Positions 9,301-9,840 of a stretch of DNA of 9,840 nucleotides are shown one piece after another. The first letter of the stretch is position 1, and each line of letters starts with the position of its first letter. Both the position numbers and the translations under genes were made by a program. A model generated the notes under the pieces. It had not been told where the DNA came from. It searched no databases and worked only from the letters and a program-made list of their open reading frames with translations. Where the stretch lies: the NCBI GenBank assembly GCA_003498085.1, contig DNCM01000159.1:1-9840 (forward strand). The letters run 5' to 3'. This DNA is from a bacterium (lineage in GTDB: Bacteria > UBA9089 > UBA9088).

Positions 9301-9742
9301 AATATTGGTAATATATTCCAGGAGAGCGATGGATCTGATTTACTACAACCCGTTCAGCACCATTTATGATAAAATTTCCTCTTTCTGTCATAAGCGGAAT
9401 TTCCTTCATATATACTTCCTGTTCTCTAATCTCTCCTGTTTCTTTTATAATTAGCCTAAATTTTGCACGCAAGGGGACGGAATAAGTTAGGCCTTTCGAC
9501 CTGCACTCATCTTCTGTAAGTTTTGGCTTACCAAAAGAGTATTCAATAAACTCTAATATTACCTTCTCATTAAAGTCTGTAATTCCTGATAGTTTTACAA
9601 AGAGCTTTTGTAAACCTTGATTCTTTCTCTCATGAGGAGGCGTTTCTTTCTGAAGAAACCACTCGTATGAATTAAGCTGAATAGAAATAAGATTTTCAGG
9701 AAAGAAAACCTCTTTTATTCTACCGAAACTTACTTCTTCCAT
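6347..9742 (-). CDS. rpoB: DNA-directed RNA polymerase beta subunit
   Basis: This gene encodes the beta subunit of RNA polymerase, which with beta-prime forms the active-site cleft and the rifampicin pocket. The 1131-residue protein is complete. The N-terminal protrusion/lobe is recognisable ([15 protein letters not shown], 128-142). The rifampicin region is at about 431-500 (SQLSQFMDQ near 435-443, then [10 protein letters not shown] at 488-497). The active-site segment [12 protein letters not shown] at 881-892 carries K883 and K891, equivalent to E. coli K1065 and K1073. The C-terminal clamp and switch region contains [20 protein letters not shown] at about 1024-1043. It is shorter than the 1342-residue E. 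coli protein mainly because insertion SI2, between the KVTPKGE segment and GDKMAG, is absent. The ATG at 9742 is chosen because the following residues match the normal family start and a consensus promoter lies just upstream. No clear Shine-Dalgarno is visible. The TGA stop overlaps the rpoC start. Confidence 0.99.
   Translation of the reverse strand: [1131 protein letters not shown]
6354..6359 (-). promoter_or_regulatory. Shine-Dalgarno of rpoC, inside the end of rpoB
   Basis: The minus strand reads AAGGAG here, 6 nt before the ATG at 6347 and only 3 nt before the alternative GTG at 6350. The spacing decides the start in favour of the ATG. The rpoB stop TGA shares its last base with that ATG, so ribosomes terminating on rpoB can restart directly on rpoC, which would help keep the two subunits in balance. 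It also shows that this genome uses Shine-Dalgarno initiation, in contrast to the apparently leader-poor starts of rpoB and the DUF2079 gene. Confidence 0.85.
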
Positions 9743-9773
9743 TATTTTTTATACTTCATTTTCAAAATATATA

Positions 9774-9803
9774 ATTATAAATATTTTTACTAAATTTTGT
9801 CAA
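9774..9803 (-). promoter_or_regulatory. Sigma-70-type promoter for rpoBC
   Basis: On the minus strand a perfect -35 box TTGACA (9803-9798) is followed after 18 bp by a perfect -10 box TATAAT (9779-9774). A run of nine A on the minus strand (9813-9805) abuts the -35 box and resembles an UP element that contacts the alpha subunit C-terminal domain. Initiation is expected near A9768 or A9770, giving a leader of roughly 26-28 nt before the rpoB ATG. Both hexamers matching consensus at a permitted spacing makes chance unlikely, though the surrounding sequence is very AT-rich, which raises the background for the -10 box. Confidence 0.8.
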
Positions 9804-9840
9804 ATTTTTTTTTGAATTTCCAGAACTTCCCCAACTTATA
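9804..9840. other. Upstream flank of the rpoB promoter at the window edge
   Basis: In many bacteria rplL lies here, but no rplL C-terminus is readable in any frame. On the minus strand a TAA at 9838-9836 could be the stop of an upstream gene, with too little sequence to test it. The rest is the A9 tract next to the -35 box and a short GGAA-rich stretch (about 9818-9831). Confidence 0.35.

Noticed and set aside
9790..9840. Minus-strand frame open from the right edge to a TAG at 9792-9790, considered as the end of rplL
   Set aside because: The encoded Lys/Phe-rich tail does not resemble the L7/L12 C-terminus, and the frame runs through the consensus -35 box.

Overview
This window is a core-genome segment of an AT-rich bacterium. 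All three genes I can support lie on the minus strand, so transcription runs right to left: rpoB (beta subunit of RNA polymerase), rpoC (beta-prime), then a large multi-pass membrane protein of the DUF2079 family with a C-terminal TPR repeat. The standard genetic code fits: rpoB ends at TGA at the expected C-terminus, the other two genes end at TAA. The two polymerase subunits are unmistakably bacterial. Beta-prime has a long insertion inside the trigger loop, like E. coli SI3. Beta is compact (1131 aa against 1342 in E. coli) and lacks the lineage-specific insertion SI2. With the low GC content and the unusual gene downstream of rpoC, this suggests a Gram-negative-type lineage, perhaps an uncultured candidate phylum. 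I cannot name the taxon from sequence alone.

Layout, in the direction of transcription. Positions 9743-9840 hold a near-perfect housekeeping promoter (TTGACA, 18 bp, TATAAT) with an A-tract directly upstream of the -35 box, implying a leader of about 26 nt. rpoB occupies 9742-6347. rpoC follows with a one-base TGATG overlap and a good Shine-Dalgarno sequence inside the end of rpoB, so the two are translationally coupled. Only 27 nt after rpoC the DUF2079 gene begins at a GTG and runs to 288. In many bacteria rpsL or another ribosomal gene follows rpoC; here it does not. The last 287 bases contain no convincing gene. They carry a weak terminator-like hairpin at 113-158 and a C-rich patch near the left edge.

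Together the genes form a probable rpoB-rpoC-DUF2079 transcription unit: the two catalytic subunits of the transcription machinery plus a membrane protein possibly of the GT-C glycosyltransferase type, which probably shares the transcript because of position rather than a demonstrated functional link. I did not find a new defence, mobile or RNA-guided system. The items most worth a second look are the gene order after rpoC, the lack of a ribosome binding site for the downstream gene together with its in-frame position behind the rpoC stop, and the strong promoter directly in front of rpoB.
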